From Gammaproteobacteria bacterium (GTDB lineage: Bacteria > Pseudomonadota > Gammaproteobacteria > GRL18), in assembly GCA_030632625.1 (NCBI GenBank), contig DAOVUK010000099.1, positions 1 to 8,785 of the forward strand: a DNA stretch of 8,785 nucleotides, in the 5' to 3' direction. The translations under genes and the position numbers were made by a program. The notes under the pieces were generated by a model that worked only from the letters and a program-made list of their open reading frames with translations, made no database searches and was not told the DNA's origin. Below, piece after piece: positions 7,007 through 8,785 of this stretch. The number at the start of each line of letters is the position of its first letter. Within the stretch, counting starts at the first letter, position 1.

Positions 7007-8330
7007 AATTTTAATTGTTGATGACACTGCTGAAAACATTGCCTTATTAACAGAAATTCTGCAATACAAGGACTATCAGATTTCAGCCGCCAGAGATGGC
7101 GAACGCGCCATAAAAATTGCCCGCCATATCATTCCGGATTTAATTTTGCTGGATATCATGATGCCCGGCCTGGACGGTTTTGAAACTTGCAGACAATTAA
7201 AAAGCCAGAACTCCACCCAGGCAATACCTGTTGTCTTTATTTCTGCAAAAACTGATATGGATGATCTGCTTATGGGTTTTTCTGTAGGCGGTACAGATTA
7301 TATTAACAAGCCTTTTCATAAGGAAGAAATCTATGCCAGAGTAGAAAATCAGTTAAAAATACAATATTTAAATCAACAATTAGCCTCATCTGAATTACAT
7401 CTGCGTGAATTGCTGGTGGAATATCAACAGCAATCAGAGCAATTACAGAAAATTGTCACACTGGTCATTGATGGACTGTTAGAACTTAACAGCTCAGGTG
7501 AAATTCTACAGGCGAATCCGGCCATTGAGAAACTTTTCGGTTATAGTGCAAAGGCATTACACGCGCTCAATTTCACCCGTTTATTAGCCGAACCTTTTGC
7601 CAGTGAGTATAAAAGACTATTCGCTGATAATACACTTGATCCCATACAGGGCATCCCGGAAGGCGGGAGCAGAGAAAAGACGATTGAGATGCTTGGTCAA
7701 CGACAGGATGGCAGCGAATTTCCTATTGAGCTTTCTTTAATACAAATTCCTGCAAGTAAAAACATTTATCTGGCAGTCATTCATGATATTAGCCTGCAGA
7801 AGAAAAAAGAAGCACAGCTCCGGCATCTGTCTTATATTGATCCCCTGACAAACCTGGCTAATCGCAGACACTTTGATGAAAATTATGCAACGCTATGGCG
7901 GCAGGGGCAACGCAGCAAAAAGCAAATTGCTTTCATCATGATTGATATTGATTTTTTCAAACAGTTCAATGATATTTATGGCCATCAGGCAGGTGATATC
8001 TGCTTAAAAAAAGTCGCCAGGTCACTCAAGGATAATATAAAACGTCCCTGTGATATTGTCGCACGAATTGGCGGTGAGGAGTTTGCAGTTATTCTGCCTG
8101 ACACTTCAAAAGACGGTGTGCTGCAGATTGCCGAACAGCTCAGCAATAGCGTAATGGCGTTAAAAATACCTCATAGCGGTTCAAATTATAATATCATCAC
8201 CATCAGTCTGGGTATTGCGATTACCACCATCGGGGAGCAATGTCGTTCTGCCAATATGCTGTATCAGATGGCCGATGAAGCATTGTATCAGGCGAAACAA
8301 TCCGGAAGAAACCGATATACTCTTTTTTAG
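6984..8330 (+). CDS. Response regulator diguanylate cyclase (REC-PAS-GGDEF)
   Basis: A 448-residue soluble protein predicted to make c-di-GMP from two GTP when its receiver is phosphorylated. REC (about 7-125) has acidic pair D13/D14, phospho-acceptor D57 in LLDIMMP, S87 and K109 in NKPF. A helical linker (about 127-155) leads to a PAS domain (about 155-275, starting near LQKIVTLVIDGLLEL). The GGDEF domain (about 280-448) begins YIDPLTNLANRR and carries GGEEF at 363-367, a standard active form, and the substrate/metal aspartates of MIDIDFFKQFND. RPCD (354-357) stands exactly five residues before GGEEF, the canonical RxxD inhibitory site, so product feedback inhibition is expected. There is no DNA-binding domain. 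The gene overlaps the kinase gene by 23 bases and has a strong ribosome binding site, so the two are a probable cognate pair. Its targets cannot be told from the sequence. Confidence 0.94.
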   Translation: MNKTSPAKILIVDDTAENIALLTEILQYKDYQISAARDGERAIKIARHIIPDLILLDIMMPGLDGFETCRQLKSQNSTQAIPVVFISAKTDMDDLLMGFSVGGTDYINKPFHKEEIYARVENQLKIQYLNQQLASSELHLRELLVEYQQQSEQLQKIVTLVIDGLLELNSSGEILQANPAIEKLFGYSAKALHALNFTRLLAEPFASEYKRLFADNTLDPIQGIPEGGSREKTIEMLGQRQDGSEFPIELSLIQIPASKNIYLAVIHDISLQKKKEAQLRHLSYIDPLTNLANRRHFDENYATLWRQGQRSKKQIAFIMIDIDFFKQFNDIYGHQAGDICLKKVARSLKDNIKRPCDIVARIGGEEFAVILPDTSKDGVLQIAEQLSNSVMALKIPHSGSNYNIITISLGIAITTIGEQCRSANMLYQMADEALYQAKQSGRNRYTLF

Positions 8331-8352
8331 ATTTATGCCGTAACTCTACGCT

Positions 8353-8375
8353 CAGATATACGGGCAGGTATACTG
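8353..8375. other. Hairpin in the gap between the cyclase and receptor genes
   Basis: CAG-A-TATAC (8353-8361) pairs with GTATACTG (8368-8375) apart from one bulged A, with a six-base loop. It lies in the 50-base gap between converging genes, where a shared terminator would be expected. Neither strand has a T run directly after the stem, so it is not a typical intrinsic terminator. GCTCAG is also directly repeated at 8350-8355 and 8375-8380. Confidence 0.25.
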
Positions 8376-8380
8376 CTCAG

Positions 8381-8785
8381 CTAAAATTTATAGCGAACTT
8401 CCGCATAAAAATTGCGTTCTGGCAGAGGCAAATCATCCTGAATGGATTGTCCCGTGTGTTCACGCGCATCTTCATCAAACAGGTTACGCACCGAGGCGGC
8501 AAATTCCCATTGTTTCAAACCCGTATAACGGAAGGTTGTATCGGTAATAATATAATCGTCCACATCTGCTCGTATATCACCATCTGCTCTATTGCGATCG
8601 GCAATCCAGCTTGCCTGTACATTCCAGTTCCAGCCCGCATAAAAACGCCAGTCTGAGCGAAAGTAAGCTTCCTGCTCTGCTTCTGTCACCTGGCGAAAAT
8701 CATTATCATCCGGATCACGATAGGTATAATTCCCGGAAAAACTGAGATTTTCTGCTGCCTGCCAGCGGGCTTCCATTTCCACACC
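8381..8785 (-). CDS. TonB-dependent outer-membrane receptor, C-terminal part (partial)
   Basis: Only the last 134 residues are in the window; the frame is still open at 8785. The sequence alternates polar and hydrophobic residues as in beta strands, with aromatic girdle residues (RSDWRFYAGWNWNVQASW). It contains the NLFDEDARE motif typical of the last strands of TonB-dependent receptors, and ends FYAEVRYKF with the terminal phenylalanine recognised by the BAM machinery. Such receptors import siderophores, cobalamin or other scarce ligands using the TonB-ExbB-ExbD motor. The ligand cannot be told without the plug domain and the rest of the barrel. The gene faces the cyclase gene across a 50-base gap, so it is not part of that operon. 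A receptor-like signalling partner for the YfiR operon is possible but rests on position only. Confidence 0.85.
   Translation of the reverse strand, partial: GVEMEARWQAAENLSFSGNYTYRDPDDNDFRQVTEAEQEAYFRSDWRFYAGWNWNVQASWIADRNRADGDIRADVDDYIITDTTFRYTGLKQWEFAASVRNLFDEDAREHTGQSIQDDLPLPERNFYAEVRYKF

Noticed and set aside
8353..8375. Hairpin considered as a bidirectional intrinsic terminator
   Set aside because: No T run follows the stem on either strand, and the stem is AT-rich with a bulge.
8447..8656. 69-codon plus-strand frame inside the receptor gene
   Set aside because: It is antisense to a frame with clear TonB-dependent receptor C-terminal motifs.

Overview
The window looks like chromosomal DNA of a gammaproteobacterium with modest GC content. 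The protein families point there: a TopB of E. coli type, a class II-like pyruvate kinase, a YfiR-family periplasmic protein, two-component/c-di-GMP signalling proteins and a TonB-dependent receptor. The species cannot be named from sequence alone. No rRNA, tRNA, CRISPR array, transposase or integrase is visible.

Layout. Positions 1-180 hold a GC-rich, inverted-repeat-containing segment that looks like a non-coding intergenic repeat element; its left end may lie outside the window. After a short AT-rich promoter-like stretch comes topB (361-2445, +), a complete DNA topoisomerase III that starts with TTG. Converging on it, only 29 bases away, is pyk (2475-3926, -), a complete pyruvate kinase with several departures from usually conserved positions. 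A divergent regulatory region (3927-4211) separates pyk from a tightly packed three-gene signalling operon on the + strand. This operon consists of a secreted YfiR/DUF4154 protein (4212-4778, TTG start), a membrane hybrid histidine kinase with a YfiN-like periplasmic domain (4775-7006), and a REC-PAS-GGDEF diguanylate cyclase response regulator (6984-8330). The reading frames overlap by 4 and 23 bases, so the three are almost certainly co-expressed. Facing the operon at the right edge is the 3' end of a TonB-dependent outer-membrane receptor gene (8381 to beyond 8785, -).

How the genes may work together (inference). In the known YfiBNR (TpbB) system of Pseudomonas, periplasmic YfiR represses the membrane diguanylate cyclase YfiN through YfiN's periplasmic domain. 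Here the YfiN-like sensory half sits on a hybrid histidine kinase, and the GGDEF output is on a separate soluble response regulator. The locus therefore reads as a phosphotransfer version of YfiR-YfiN: an envelope signal, then YfiR, then the CHASE8-like kinase, then a phosphorylated REC-PAS-GGDEF protein, then c-di-GMP. The neighbouring TonB-dependent receptor could supply or share the signal, but that rests on position only. topB and pyk appear to be ordinary housekeeping genes with no evident link to the signalling operon.
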